From Geobacillus subterraneus (lineage in GTDB: Bacteria > Bacillota > Bacilli > Bacillales > Anoxybacillaceae), in contig NZ_CP014342.1 in NCBI RefSeq assembly GCF_001618685.1, positions 3,286,001 to 3,350,000 on the forward strand: DNA of 64,000 nucleotides, read 5' to 3'. Each line of letters begins with the position of its first letter. Within the stretch, counting starts at the first letter, position 1. Positions 50,854-62,200 of the stretch are shown piece by piece. Both the position numbers and the translations under genes were made by a program. Below the pieces are notes generated by a model. It did not search any database. It had not been told where the DNA came from and saw nothing but the letters and a program-made list of their open reading frames with translations.

Positions 50854-51105
50854 GCCTTCCCCTCCTGTGCATCGCTTCAGTACTTATTAATGTGTCCTAC
50901 AACGTACAAAAATAGCAAAGCTATCGCCGCCGATTCCATCCGGCTTTGCCGGACGGGCGCCAAACCGTTCCTTATGGAGACTCAATGATTCAATCGTGCC
51001 CGCGGTGAGGCGAAGCGCGGGCAGGAGCGAACCGTCTGGCTGGCCAATATATCGGCCTCCTCTCCGGCTTTTGCTCGAACGCGAAAAGAAATGAGAAAAA
51101 AGCTA

Positions 51106-51134
51106 TTGACTGAATGCTCATTCATTTGTACAAT
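51106..51134 (+). promoter_or_regulatory. promoter of the fad gene cluster
   Basis: TTGACT (51106-51111), 17 bases, TACAAT (51129-51134). The spacer contains the TGAATG-CT-CATTCA operator, so bound repressor would exclude polymerase. Confidence 0.8.
51111..51124 (+). promoter_or_regulatory. FadR (TetR-type) operator
   Basis: TGAATGCTCATTCA is a perfect 6-bp inverted repeat around CT. It matches the TGAATGA...TCATTCA core of Bacillus FadR sites as I recall them, and sits between the -35 and -10 boxes. Confidence 0.8.
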
Positions 51135-51212
51135 AGACGTAAATCACAATTCTGAAAATTTGTTTTGTTATGGCAACAAATTCGCCGGAAAAGCGGGGGA
51201 AGGGGAGAGAAG

Positions 51213-53309
51213 ATGAACGCCTTAGTACTGGTGAATTGGCTCGCGTTTTTGTTTGTAACCGCTTACGCCATCTACTTGTTTGCGTATGTCGTGAAAACAC
51301 GGGCGATGTACATTAAGCTCGGCAAAAAAGTCGAGTTTGATGAAAAAGTGAACGAGCGGCTGCGCAACATTTGGATCAACGTCTTCGGCCAGAAAAAGCT
51401 GCTCAAAGACAAAAAAAGCGGGCTGATCCACGTCGTCTTTTTCTACGGTTTTATTCTCGTTCAGTTTGGCGCGATTGACTTTATCATCAAAGGGCTCGCG
51501 CCCGGAGCGCATTTGCCGCTCGGGCCGCTGTATCCAGGATTTACGTTTTTCCAAGAAATCGTCACGTTGCTCATTTTAATCGCCGTGCTCGCTGCCTTTT
51601 ACCGCCGCTACATTGAAAAGCTCGTCCGCTTAAAGCGCGATTTCAAAGCCGGACTTGTGCTCCTTTTTATCGGCGGACTCATGTTGTCCGTTTTGTTCGG
51701 CAACGGGATGAGCAGAATTTGGCACGGCGAAGAGGCGACATGGAGCGAGCCGGTTGCCTCGCTCATTGCCGGCGCGTTCTCATGGATCGGCGAAACCGGG
51801 GCCGCGGTGCTGTTCTTTGTTGCCTGGTGGGTGCATTTGTTGATTTTGCTGACGTTCCTCGTGTATGTGCCGCAGTCAAAGCACGCCCATTTGATCGCGG
51901 CGCCAATCAACGTCTTTTTCGGCCGGCTGACGCGGCCGAAGCTTTCGCCGATCAACTTTGAAGACGAAAGCCAAGAATCGTTTGGCGTCGGCAAAATTGA
52001 AGATTTTACGCAAAAGCAGTTGATCGACTTGTATGCCTGTGTCGAGTGCGGCCGCTGTACGAGCATGTGCCCGGCGACCGGCACCGGGAAAATGTTGTCG
52101 CCGATGGACTTGATTTTGAAGCTGCGCGACCATTTGACGGAAAAAGGGGCGGTCGTCACGTCGCGCGCCCCATGGGTGCCGACGTTCGCCTTTAAAAACA
52201 CGAAAGGCAACCAGCTCGCGTTCGCCGCGGCATCGGAGCAGGCGGCAGCGATTGAAATGCCGAGCTTGATCGGCGATGTTATCACCGAGGAAGAAATTTG
52301 GGCCTGTACGACGTGCCGCAACTGTGAAGACCAATGCCCGGTCATGAACGAACACGTCGATAAAATTATCGACTTGCGCCGCTATCTCGTGTTGACCGAA
52401 GGGCGGATGAATCCGGATGCGCAGCGGGCGATGACGAACATCGAGCGCCAAGGCAACCCGTGGGGCTTAAACCGGAAAGAGCGGGAAAACTGGCGCGAGC
52501 TGCGCGACGACGTCCACGTCCCAACGGTCAAAGAAGCGGCCAAGGCCGGGGAAGAGATCGAGTATTTATTCTGGGTCGGCTCGATGGGCTCATACGACAG
52601 CCGCAGCCAAAAAATCGCCCTTGCTTTTGCCAAACTGCTGAACGAAGCGGGCGTCAAGTTTGCGATTTTAGGCAACAAGGAGAAAAACTCGGGCGATACG
52701 CCGCGCCGGTTAGGGAACGAGTTTTTATTCCAGGAGTTGGCGACGAACAACATCGCCGAGTTTGAAAAAGCGGGCGTTAACAAAATCGTCACGATCGACC
52801 CGCACGCCTACAATGCGTTTAAAAACGAATACCCGGACTTCGGGCTCGAAGCCGAAGTGTACCACCATACCGAGCTGCTTGCCAAGCTCATCGAAGAAGG
52901 GCGCCTTGTGCCGAAATATCCGGTCAACGAGCGCATCACGTTCCATGACTCGTGCTATTTAGGGCGCTACAATGACGTCTATGACGCACCGAGACAAATT
53001 TTGCGCGCCATCCCGGGCGTCGAGCTCGTCGAAATGGAGCGCAACCGCGAACGCGGCATGTGCTGCGGTGCCGGCGGCGGCCTCATGTGGATGGAAGAGA
53101 CGACCGGCAACCGGATCAACGTCGCCCGCACGGAGCAGGCGCTCGCTGTTAACCCGACGGTCATCAGCTCCGGCTGTCCGTACTGTTTGACGATGCTGTC
53201 GGACGGCACGAAGGCGAAAGAAGTGGAAGACCGCGTTTCGACGTACGATGTCGCGGAACTGTTGGCGAAATCGGTGTTTGGGGAGGAAAAAAACGAAGCC
53301 GCATCATAA
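51213..53309 (+). CDS. fadF: FadF-type ETF:menaquinone iron-sulfur oxidoreductase
   Basis: This 698-residue protein has about five membrane segments (residues 5-240, NarI-like cytochrome b region), two 4Fe-4S motifs (CVECGRCTSMCP from Cys276 and CTTCRNCEDQCP from Cys365), and two CCG domains (DSCYLGR near 580; CCGAGGG from Cys617). The fusion of heterodisulfide-reductase-like and membrane heme parts is that of B. subtilis FadF (YwjF). It likely passes electrons from reduced ETF to menaquinone during acyl-CoA oxidation. The ATG at 51213 follows GGGGAGAG. First gene after the FadR-operated promoter. Confidence 0.88.
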   Translation: MNALVLVNWLAFLFVTAYAIYLFAYVVKTRAMYIKLGKKVEFDEKVNERLRNIWINVFGQKKLLKDKKSGLIHVVFFYGFILVQFGAIDFIIKGLAPGAHLPLGPLYPGFTFFQEIVTLLILIAVLAAFYRRYIEKLVRLKRDFKAGLVLLFIGGLMLSVLFGNGMSRIWHGEEATWSEPVASLIAGAFSWIGETGAAVLFFVAWWVHLLILLTFLVYVPQSKHAHLIAAPINVFFGRLTRPKLSPINFEDESQESFGVGKIEDFTQKQLIDLYACVECGRCTSMCPATGTGKMLSPMDLILKLRDHLTEKGAVVTSRAPWVPTFAFKNTKGNQLAFAAASEQAAAIEMPSLIGDVITEEEIWACTTCRNCEDQCPVMNEHVDKIIDLRRYLVLTEGRMNPDAQRAMTNIERQGNPWGLNRKERENWRELRDDVHVPTVKEAAKAGEEIEYLFWVGSMGSYDSRSQKIALAFAKLLNEAGVKFAILGNKEKNSGDTPRRLGNEFLFQELATNNIAEFEKAGVNKIVTIDPHAYNAFKNEYPDFGLEAEVYHHTELLAKLIEEGRLVPKYPVNERITFHDSCYLGRYNDVYDAPRQILRAIPGVELVEMERNRERGMCCGAGGGLMWMEETTGNRINVARTEQALAVNPTVISSGCPYCLTMLSDGTKAKEVEDRVSTYDVAELLAKSVFGEEKNEAAS

Positions 53310-53470
53310 AATAGTTGCATAGACAATTTCTATTTTTTAAAATAGTAAGTAACAAATTGTGTTTGGAAAGAGATGGTGTACGGTTGTACGCCTTCTCTTT
53401 CGCCTCGCTATCGAGCGAACGTTCAGTCTGTATTTTGTAATCGCTTTCTTATCTGAAAAGGGGGAGAGGA

Positions 53471-54652
53471 ATGATGGGGAAAACGGTGATTGTCAGCGGG
53501 GTGCGCACCCCGTTCGGAAAATTAGGCGGCGCGTTGCGAGCGTTATCAGCATCAGAGCTCGGCGGCATCGCCGTGAAAGAGGCGCTCGCCCGCGCCAACG
53601 TGAGCGCAGAACAAGTCGATCATGTCATTTTAGGTACGGTCCTGCAAGGCGGACAAGGGCAGCTTCCGTCGCGGCAGGCGATGCGCCATGCCGGCATCCC
53701 GTGGCACGTCCGCACCGAGACGGTGAACAAAGTGTGCGCGTCCGGCATGCGCGCCGTCACTCTTGCTGACCAGCTCATCCGCTTAGGCGACGCCGATGTC
53801 GTCGTCGCCGGCGGGATGGAGTCGATGAGCAACGCGCCGTACGTGTTGCCGAAAGCGCGCTGGGGGCTGCGGATGGGCGACAGCACGGTCAAAGATTTGA
53901 TGGTATATGATGGCCTCACATGCAGCTTCACCGGCGTCCATATGGGCGTTTACGGCGGCAATACAGCGCGTGAGCTCGGCATCACCAGAGAGGCACAAGA
54001 CGAGTGGGCGTACCGCAGCCATAGGCGCGCCATCGCTGCGATCGAAACCGGCCGCCTCGCGGAAGAAATCGTTCCGGTGACGATTCCGCAGCGCAAAGGC
54101 GCCCCGCTTGTCGTTGAACACGACGAGGCGCCGCGGAAAGATACGTCGCTTGAAAAACTGGCGAAACTGCCGCCGGTATTTGACCATGAAGGCACGATTA
54201 CGGCCGGCAACGCCCCGGGCGTCAACGACGGCGCCGCCGCGCTCGTTTTAATGAGCGAAGAGCGCGCCGCCCGCGAAGGGCTCGAGCCGCTCGCAACGGT
54301 GGTCGCCCACACGGCCATCGCTGTCGAGGCGAAAGACTTCCCGAAAACGCCGGGGCTTGTCATTAACGAGCTGCTCCGCAAAACGGGAAAAACGGTCGAT
54401 GACATCGCCTTGTTCGAAGTGAATGAAGCGTTCGCCGCCGTCGCACTGGCGGCCATCCAAATCGCCGGCCTTGACCCGGAAAAAGTAAATGTCAACGGCG
54501 GCGCCGTTGCCCTTGGCCATCCGATCGGCGCGAGCGGTGCGCGCATCATCTTGACGCTCATTCATGAGCTGAAACGCCGCGGCGGCGGCCTCGGCATCGC
54601 CGCGATCTGCAGCGGCGGCGGCCAAGGCGACGCCATCTTAGTTGAGGTATAA
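53471..54652 (+). CDS. acetyl-CoA acetyltransferase (thiolase)
   Basis: This 393-residue thiolase has the acyl-accepting Cys89 in [10 protein letters not shown], His350 in [10 protein letters not shown] and the activating Cys380 in ICSGGGQG. It either makes acetoacetyl-CoA or cleaves 3-oxoacyl-CoA; the position among fad genes favours a degradative role with short or branched chains. The ATG at 53471 (followed by a second ATG) follows GGGGGAGAGG. It lies 161 bases after fadF. Confidence 0.9.
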   Translation: MMGKTVIVSGVRTPFGKLGGALRALSASELGGIAVKEALARANVSAEQVDHVILGTVLQGGQGQLPSRQAMRHAGIPWHVRTETVNKVCASGMRAVTLADQLIRLGDADVVVAGGMESMSNAPYVLPKARWGLRMGDSTVKDLMVYDGLTCSFTGVHMGVYGGNTARELGITREAQDEWAYRSHRRAIAAIETGRLAEEIVPVTIPQRKGAPLVVEHDEAPRKDTSLEKLAKLPPVFDHEGTITAGNAPGVNDGAAALVLMSEERAAREGLEPLATVVAHTAIAVEAKDFPKTPGLVINELLRKTGKTVDDIALFEVNEAFAAVALAAIQIAGLDPEKVNVNGGAVALGHPIGASGARIILTLIHELKRRGGGLGIAAICSGGGQGDAILVEV

Positions 54653-55076
54653 GGGAAGCCAAGGGCGCGTCTCTCCCGTAGCCGTGCGGGGATGACATGG
54701 CTGTCGCCGCATGTCCCCGCACGACAGCCCGCCGCCAAGGCGCGTGTCGCCGGCTGTCGCCAAGATGCAGGAAGCGGCTTGCTGCGATCCTGTCCCTTGG
54801 TGACGCGGCGCGAAACGGGACGTGTCGCCGCCCCGCCCTTCGGCGATGGGGACAAAACGGCAGAGGACGCGGCCTGCTGCTAGCAGCGCGTCTATGAACC
54901 GGAGCGGTATCCCCAGAACAACGTCAAGGCGCAAGATGCGGCCGCGCGCCCCCGTGCAGCCGCTGCGGGGGAGGAAGCGGTGTGCCGCCGCGATGTTCCT
55001 TGCTGTCGGCACCGCGCCATTAGCGCCGTGAATCTAGCGGATGTGATGCACGTTCATTTTTCAGAAATACACATAG
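54653..55076. other. GC-rich spacer inside the fad cluster
   Basis: The tract is strikingly rich in GC with CGCCGC-type words and no T-run terminator. Open frames exist in several frames because stops are rare, but none has a ribosome site or known family. It shares words (CCGCACGACA, GCGGCGCGAA, ATGTCCC) with the spacer at 58321-58590. Confidence 0.5.
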
Positions 55077-55092
55077 ACAGGGGGATAGGAAC

Positions 55093-55944
55093 ATGGACGT
55101 CAAAACGATCATGGTCGTCGGCGCCGGACAAATGGGATCGGGCATCGCTCAAGTATGCGCTGTCGCCGGCTATGACGTGCTTTTATATGATATTAGCGAA
55201 GCGCAATTAGACAAAGGAATGCAAAACATCGAAAAACTGCTCGCCCGTCAAGTGGAAAAAGGGAAAATGGCGGCGGCGGACAAAGATGCGGCGCTGGCGC
55301 GGCTTTCTCGCTCCAATGACTTGCGCGCTGCCGTCAACGCCGATCTTGTCATCGAAGCAGTCGTTGAAAACATGGACGTGAAAACGAAGCTGTTTGCCGA
55401 ACTGGATGAAATCGCCCGCCCGGAAACGATTTTAGCGTCGAACACGTCGTCGCTTCCGATTACGGAAATCGCGGCGGCGACGAAGCGGCCGGAGAAAGTG
55501 ATCGGCATGCACTTTATGAATCCGGTGCCGGTCATGAAGCTGGTGGAAATCATCCGCGGCTTAGCGACGGCCGATGACGTGTATGAGACGATTGAAGCGG
55601 TCACCCGGACGCTCGGCAAAGTGCCGGTGGAAGTGAACGACTTTCCGGGCTTTATTTCCAACCGCGTCCTCATGCCGATGATTAACGAAGCGATTTACGC
55701 CCTGTACGAAGGGGTAGCGACCAAAGAGGCGATCGATGAAGTGATGAAACTGGGCATGAACCATCCGATGGGGCCGCTCACGCTCGCTGACTTTATCGGA
55801 TTGGATACGTGCTTATACATTATGGAAACGCTTCATGAAGGGTTCGGCGATGACAAGTACCGCCCATGCCCGCTGTTGCGTAAATACGTCAAGGCTGGCT
55901 GGCTTGGCCGCAAGACAGGCCGCGGATTTTACACGTACGAGTAA
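55093..55944 (+). CDS. 3-hydroxybutyryl-CoA dehydrogenase
   Basis: This 283-residue NAD-dependent dehydrogenase has a Rossmann fold (VVGAGQMGSGIAQVCAVAG, 8-26), catalytic His140 in IGMHFMNPVP and Glu152. A C-terminal helical dimerisation domain follows. It oxidises 3-hydroxyacyl-CoA to 3-oxoacyl-CoA, feeding the thiolase upstream. The ATG follows AGGGGGATAGG. It is followed 48 bases later by an acyl-CoA dehydrogenase. Confidence 0.93.
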   Translation: MDVKTIMVVGAGQMGSGIAQVCAVAGYDVLLYDISEAQLDKGMQNIEKLLARQVEKGKMAAADKDAALARLSRSNDLRAAVNADLVIEAVVENMDVKTKLFAELDEIARPETILASNTSSLPITEIAAATKRPEKVIGMHFMNPVPVMKLVEIIRGLATADDVYETIEAVTRTLGKVPVEVNDFPGFISNRVLMPMINEAIYALYEGVATKEAIDEVMKLGMNHPMGPLTLADFIGLDTCLYIMETLHEGFGDDKYRPCPLLRKYVKAGWLGRKTGRGFYTYE

Positions 55945-55992
55945 GCGGGTCAAAGCAACATTGACGAGCAACATGACAAAGGGGGATGTCCC

Positions 55993-57135
55993 GTGCAATT
56001 TCGGTTTACGGAAGAACAAGAAATGATGCGGCAAATGGTGCGCGAATTCGCGGCGGCGGAAATCGCCCCGTTTGTCGAGCGCATGGAGCAAGGCGAATTT
56101 CCGCGTCCGATTTTAACGAAAATGGCCGAGCTCGGCCTGATGGGGATCACTGTTCCGGAACAGTACGGCGGCGCGGGCATGGATTTTGTTTCATATATTA
56201 TCGCCATCCACGAAATTTCTAAAGTGAGCCCGACGGTCGGTGTCATTTTATCGGTGCACACGTCAGTCGGCACAAACCCGATTTTGTATTTCGGCACGGA
56301 AGACCAGAAACAAAAATACGTGACGAAACTTGCCCGCGGCGACTATTTGGGGGCGTTTTGCCTCACCGAACCGAGCGCCGGCTCGGATGCGAAAAGCTTA
56401 AAAACGAGAGCGGTGCGCCGCGGCGATACGTACGTATTGAACGGCTCGAAAATGTTCATCACCAACGGCGGAGAAGCGGACACATACATCGTCTTCGCCC
56501 GCACGAATCCGGAGGAAACCGGAAGCCGCGGCATTTCCGCGTTTATCGTTGAAAAAGGAACGCCGGGGATGGCGATCGGCAAAGATGAAAAGAAAATGGG
56601 GCTGCACGGCTCGCGGACGGTGACGGTGACGTTTGAAGACGCCGAGGTGCCGGCGGAAAACTTGCTCGGCCAAGAAGGGGAAGGATTTAAAATCGCCATG
56701 GCCAACCTTGATGCGGGCCGGATCGGCATCGCCGCCCAAGCGCTCGGCATCGCAGAAGCCGCGGTCGAACATGCGGCGGCGTACGCAAAAGGACGAATCC
56801 AATTCGGCAAACCGATCGCCGAGCAGCAAGGCGTCGCCTTTAAGCTTGCCGATATGGCGACGGCGGCGGAAGCGGCGAAATGGCTCGTCTACCGCGCCGC
56901 CTGGCTGCGCGCCCAAGGCTTGCCGTGCGGCAAAGAAGCGTCGATGGCCAAACTATTTGCCTCGCAAACGGCGATGGATAACGCCATTGAAGCGGTGCAA
57001 ATTTTCGGCGGCAACGGCTATACGAAAGACTACCCGGTCGAGCGGCTGTTCCGCGATGCGAAAATTACGCAAATTTACGAAGGAACGAGCGAAATCCAGC
57101 GAATCGTCATCAGCAAGCAGCTGACCAAACAGTAA
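55993..57135 (+). CDS. acyl-CoA dehydrogenase, first copy
   Basis: This 380-residue FAD enzyme has [13 protein letters not shown] and FITNGGEAD in the middle domain, [16 protein letters not shown] near the end, and the catalytic base Glu363 in YEGTSEIQR, the position of short-chain and butyryl-CoA dehydrogenases. Electrons go through ETF to FadF. GTG start at 55993 after GGGGGATG. About half its residues match the next gene, so the pair arose by duplication. AcdA/MmgC are B. subtilis counterparts. Confidence 0.92.
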   Translation: MQFRFTEEQEMMRQMVREFAAAEIAPFVERMEQGEFPRPILTKMAELGLMGITVPEQYGGAGMDFVSYIIAIHEISKVSPTVGVILSVHTSVGTNPILYFGTEDQKQKYVTKLARGDYLGAFCLTEPSAGSDAKSLKTRAVRRGDTYVLNGSKMFITNGGEADTYIVFARTNPEETGSRGISAFIVEKGTPGMAIGKDEKKMGLHGSRTVTVTFEDAEVPAENLLGQEGEGFKIAMANLDAGRIGIAAQALGIAEAAVEHAAAYAKGRIQFGKPIAEQQGVAFKLADMATAAEAAKWLVYRAAWLRAQGLPCGKEASMAKLFASQTAMDNAIEAVQIFGGNGYTKDYPVERLFRDAKITQIYEGTSEIQRIVISKQLTKQ

Positions 57136-57177
57136 CAAGGGGAAGAGGATGTTTATAGAAAACGGGGGAATGAAACG

Positions 57178-58320
57178 ATGAACTTTCAATTGAGCGAAGA
57201 ACATGAAATGCTGCGAAAAATGGTGCGCGAATTTGCCGAAAACGAAGTGGCGCCAACCGCCGCTGAGCGCGATGAGGAAGAGCGGTTTGACCGCGGCATT
57301 TTTAACAAAATGGCCGAGCTCGGCTTAACGGGCATCCCGTGGCCGGAAGAGTACGGCGGCATCGGCAGCGATTATTTGGCGTATGTCATCGCCGTTGAGG
57401 AGCTGTCGCGCGTCTGCGCCTCGACCGGGGTGACGCTTTCCGCCCATATTTCGCTCGCGAGTTGGCCGATTTACAAGTTCGGCACGGAAGAGCAAAAGCA
57501 GAAGTATTTGCGCGCTTTGGCGACCGGAGAAAAGCTCGGGGCGTACGGACTGTCCGAGCCGGGGGCGGGGTCTGACGTCGCCTCGATGAAAACGCGCGCC
57601 ATCAAAGACGGCGACCATTACGTGTTAAACGGGTCGAAAGTGTGGATCACGAACGGCGGTGAGGCGGAAATTTACGTCGTCTTTGCCGTCACCGATCCGG
57701 AAAAACGGCATAAAGGAATCAGCGCTTTTATCGTTGAAAAGGGGACACCGGGCTTTTCGATCGGCAAAAAAGAAAAGAAACTCGGCATTCGTTCATCGCC
57801 GACGACCGAGCTCATTTTTGAAGATTGCCGCATCCCGAAAGAAAACTTGCTTGGCCAAGAGGGAGAAGGATTTAAAATCGCGATGATGACGTTAGACGGC
57901 GGCCGCAACGGCATCGCCGCCCAAGCGGTCGGCATCGCCCAAGGAGCGCTCGATGCCGCCATTGACTACGCGAAACAGCGCATCCAATTCGGCAAGCCGA
58001 TCGCTGAGCAGCAAGGCGTCGCCTTTAAGCTCGCCGACATGGCCACCGCCATTGAAGCGGCGCGGCTCTTGACATACCAAGCGGCATGGCTTGAGTCAAA
58101 CGGCTTGCCGTACGGCAAGGCATCGGCGATGGCAAAACTGTTTGCCGGCGACACGGCGATGAAAGTGACGGTTGATGCGGTGCAAATTTTTGGCGGCAAC
58201 GGCTATACGAAAGACTATCCGGTTGAACGGTTTATGCGCGATGCAAAAATCACGCAAATTTACGAAGGAACACAAGAAATTCAGCGCCTCGTTATTTCGC
58301 GCATGTTGACGCGCGATTAA
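57178..58320 (+). CDS. acdA: acyl-CoA dehydrogenase, second copy
   Basis: This second 380-residue acyl-CoA dehydrogenase has the same motifs: [38 protein letters not shown] and Glu363 in YEGTQEIQR. The two copies are equal in length and collinear but clearly diverged, suggesting different chain preferences such as butyryl versus isobutyryl or 2-methylbutyryl. B. subtilis has one acdA at this locus before rpoE. The ATG at 57178 follows GGGGGAATG at 43 bases from the first copy. Confidence 0.92.
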   Translation: MNFQLSEEHEMLRKMVREFAENEVAPTAAERDEEERFDRGIFNKMAELGLTGIPWPEEYGGIGSDYLAYVIAVEELSRVCASTGVTLSAHISLASWPIYKFGTEEQKQKYLRALATGEKLGAYGLSEPGAGSDVASMKTRAIKDGDHYVLNGSKVWITNGGEAEIYVVFAVTDPEKRHKGISAFIVEKGTPGFSIGKKEKKLGIRSSPTTELIFEDCRIPKENLLGQEGEGFKIAMMTLDGGRNGIAAQAVGIAQGALDAAIDYAKQRIQFGKPIAEQQGVAFKLADMATAIEAARLLTYQAAWLESNGLPYGKASAMAKLFAGDTAMKVTVDAVQIFGGNGYTKDYPVERFMRDAKITQIYEGTQEIQRLVISRMLTRD

Positions 58321-58604
58321 ACGCTGCGCGTCAACTCATTCGTGTTGACGCGTGATTGATGGCCGCGGCGCTTGGTTGCGCGCCATTTCCTCGTTTGGAT
58401 GCGCGAATCGCGGCAGCCGTTTCAAGGAGCGCGCTCTCTGTGCTGCTGTCAGGGGGTTCTTAATGATTTCGGGGATGTGCCGTGCGGGTCATGGCGATGA
58501 TTTCAACCGTATGCCGCACGACATGTCCCGTTCTGCGGCGCGAACGGGAAGCTGTGCGGGGCGCCAGCCTAGCTGCTAAACGGGAATGGGGGAGAGGAAT
58601 CTGC

Positions 58605-59237
58605 ATGAAAAAACGGGAAGTGATCGCATCGGTCAAAGATGAGAAGCTCGTGAAAAAACGGCGCAACGAAATGATTAAAGGCGCCATTTCTCTTTTTAAA
58701 CAAAAAGGCTTCCACCAAACGACGACGAGGGAAATCGCCAAAGCGTCCGGGTTTAGCATCGGCACGCTGTATGAATACATTCGCAAAAAAGAAGATGTCT
58801 TGTATTTAGTGTGCGACCGCATTTACGACGAGGTGCGGGAGCGGACCGAACAAGATCTTGGCGATCATCACGGCACGGTTGAAGGGCTGCGGCGTGCGAT
58901 CGCCCACTATTTTCGCGTCGTTGATGAGCTCGATGACGAAGTGCTCGTCATGTACCAAGAGCTGAAGGCGTTAAGCAAAGAGTCGCTCCCGTACGTTCTC
59001 AATAAAGAGCTCGAGATGACGGCCATTTTCGAGCGTATTTTGCGCACATGCGTCGAAAGCGGGGCGCTGCAGCTTTCCGAAGGCGAGATTCGCCTCTTTG
59101 CCCACAACATTATCGTGCTTGGGCAAATGTGGGCGTTCCGGCGATGGGCGCTGAGGAAAATGTATACGCTCGAAGAATACATTGAATGGCAGACCGAGTT
59201 TTTATTAAAGGGGATTATGGAGAAACAGCAAGTTTGA
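58605..59237 (+). CDS. fadR: TetR-family fatty-acid repressor FadR
   Basis: This 210-residue TetR regulator has an N-terminal helix-turn-helix ([20 protein letters not shown] and [14 protein letters not shown], about residues 35-68) and a helical ligand domain with [15 protein letters not shown]. Long-chain acyl-CoA binding would release it from DNA. It is encoded inside the acyl-CoA degradation cluster, and a TGAATG-CT-CATTCA palindrome controls the cluster promoter 7.5 kb upstream. The ATG at 58605 follows GGGGGAGAGG; the in-frame ATG at 58482 has no ribosome site. icmF begins 17 bases after it. Confidence 0.85.
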   Translation: MKKREVIASVKDEKLVKKRRNEMIKGAISLFKQKGFHQTTTREIAKASGFSIGTLYEYIRKKEDVLYLVCDRIYDEVRERTEQDLGDHHGTVEGLRRAIAHYFRVVDELDDEVLVMYQELKALSKESLPYVLNKELEMTAIFERILRTCVESGALQLSEGEIRLFAHNIIVLGQMWAFRRWALRKMYTLEEYIEWQTEFLLKGIMEKQQV

Positions 59238-59254
59238 ACAAAGGGGGAGAGACG

Positions 59255-62200
59255 ATGGCGCATATTTATCGTCCGAAGCATCACGTCCGCTTTGTGACAG
59301 CGTCAAGCTTATTTGACGGCCATGATGCCTCGATCAACATTATGCGCCGCATTTTGCAGGCGAGCGGCGCCGAAGTCATCCATTTAGGCCATAACCGTTC
59401 GGTCGAAGAGATCGTCAATGCGGCCATTCAGGAAGATGTGCAAGGCATTGCCGTTTCTTCGTACCAAGGCGGCCACATGGAATTTTTTAAATATATGTAT
59501 GATTTGCTGCAAGAGCGGAGGGCGCCCCATATTCGCATTTACGGCGGCGGGGGCGGCGTCATCATCCCGCGCGAAATCAAGGAATTGCATGAATACGGAA
59601 TCGCCCGCATTTTCTCGCCTGAAGACGGCCGCACCCTCGGCTTGCAAGGGATGATTAACGTGATGCTGGAAGAGTGCGATTTTCCGACCGTGACTGCCGT
59701 GACCGATGAAATCGAACGGCTCCAAACCGGCGATGTGCAAGCCGTGGCCCGGCTCATCACGCTGTGCGAATACCGCGCCGAGGCAGGACAGGAGGCGGCC
59801 GCTGCGGCTGAAGCAGTCATCGAGCAAGTGAAGGCGATGGAACAGCGCGTGCCGGTGCTCGGCATTACCGGTACGGGCGGAGCGGGGAAAAGCTCGCTTA
59901 CCGACGAGCTCGTCCGCCGGTTCTTAAATGAAATTCCTGAGATCAAAATCGCCATTTTATCCGTCGATCCGACGAAACAAAAAACGGGCGGGGCGCTGTT
60001 AGGCGACCGAATTCGGATGAACGCCATCCATTCGCCGCGCGTCTATATGCGGAGCCTAGCGACGCGCCATTCCCGCTCCGAGCTGTCGCCAGCGATTCGC
60101 GACGCCATTTCAGTCGTCAAAGCGGCCGGTTTTGATCTCGTCATTATTGAAACGAGCGGGATCGGCCAAGGCGATGCCGCCATTACAGAAGTGTGCGACG
60201 TGTCGATGTACGTGATGACAAGCGAGTTCGGGGCGCCGACGCAGCTTGAGAAAATCGATATGATCGATTATGCTGATTTGATCGCCATTAACAAATTTGA
60301 GCGCAAAGGGTCGGAAGATGCGAAGCGGCAAGTGCAAAAGCAATATCAGCGCAGCCGTCAGCTGTTTGACCGCGACGTGTCGGAAATGCCGGTGTACGGC
60401 ACGATTGCCAGCCAGTTTAACGACCCGGGCACGAACACGCTTTTTGTCGCCCTCATCGATACGATCAACCAGAAAACAGGAACAAATTGGAAAACGAATT
60501 TAAAAACGGTTGCCAACGTTGAAAAGCATAACGTCATCATTCCGAACGAGCGCCGCTATTATTTGCGCGAAATCGCTGAGACGGTGCGCTCGTACCACCG
60601 CCGTGCCGAACAGCAGGCAGAGATTGCGCGCCGCCTGTTTCAAATCGAAGGGGCGATTGAAGCGGCCAATGAGCGCGGCGAGGCTGAGGACGTCATCCGC
60701 GCGCTCGAGATGCTCAAGGCCGATTACGAGGCGAAGCTGACGCCGGAATCGAAACACATTTTGGCGACGTGGGAAGAAACGAAAGCGAAATACGCGGCTA
60801 AGCAATTCGTGACGAACGTGCGCGGCAAAGAAATCGTCACTGAGCTGACGACAAAAACGTTGTCCGGCTTGGACATTCCGAAAGTGATCTTGCCGAAGTT
60901 TAAAGATTACGGAGAAATTTTGCGCTGGGTGTATAAAGAAAACGTTCCTGGCTCGTTCCCGTATACGGCCGGCGTCTTCCCGTTCAAGCGCCAAGGGGAA
61001 GACCCGAAGCGCCAGTTTGCCGGCGAAGGGACGCCGGAGCGCACAAACCGCCGCTTCCACTACTTATGCAAAGAAGACAAGGCGAAGCGGCTCAGCACGG
61101 CGTTTGACTCGGTCACGCTCTACGGCGAAGACCCGGACTACCGGCCGGACATTTTCGGCAAAGTCGGGGAAAGCGGTGTCAGCGTTTGTACGCTCGATGA
61201 CATGAAAAAACTGTATAAAGGGTTTGACTTGTGCGATCCGCTCACCTCGGTGTCGATGACGATCAACGGCCCGGCTCCGATTTTGCTGGCGATGTTTATG
61301 AACACCGCCATCGATCAGCAAGTCGAAAAGCGGGAACAAGAGCTCGGCCGCCCGCTCACCGCGGAAGAGTATGAACAAGTGAAAGCCGCGACGCTGCAAA
61401 CGGTGCGCGGCACGGTGCAGGCCGACATTTTAAAAGAAGACCAAGGGCAAAATACGTGCATTTTCTCCACCGATTTTGCCTTGAAAATGATGGGCGACAT
61501 TCAAGAATATTTCATTCAGCACCGCGTCCGCAACTATTATTCCGTGTCGATTTCCGGCTACCATATCGCCGAGGCTGGAGCGAATCCGATCACCCAGCTG
61601 GCATTTACGCTCGCCAACGGCTTTACGTACGTCGAATATTATTTAAGCCGCGGCATGCATATTGATGACTTCGCGCCGAACTTGTCGTTTTTCTTCAGCA
61701 ACGGCCTCGACCCGGAATACTCGGTGATCGGCCGTGTCGCCCGCCGCATTTGGGCGGTTGCCATGCGCGAGAAATACGGCGCCAACGAACGAAGCCAAAA
61801 GCTGAAATACCATATTCAAACGTCCGGCCGTTCGCTCCACGCCCAAGAAATCGATTTTAACGACATCCGCACGACATTGCAGGCGTTGTTGGCGATTTAC
61901 GACAACTGCAACTCGCTCCATACGAACGCCTATGACGAAGCGATCACAACACCGACCGAGGAGTCGGTCCGTCGGGCGATGGCCATCCAGCTCATTATTA
62001 CAAAAGAGTTTGGCCTGGCGAAAAACGAAAATCCGCTCCAAGGATCGTTCATTATTGAGGAGCTCACCGACCTTGTCGAAGAAGCCGTCTTGCAAGAGTT
62101 CGAGCGGTTAAATGACCGCGGCGGCGTGCTCGGAGCGATGGAAATGCAGTATCAGCGCGGCAAAATTCAAGACGAATCGCTCTATTATGAGACGAAAAAA

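Noticed and set aside
54638-55031. Several overlapping 60-125 residue frames on both strands in the fad spacer
   Set aside because: High GC content makes stops rare; none has a ribosome site or recognisable protein.
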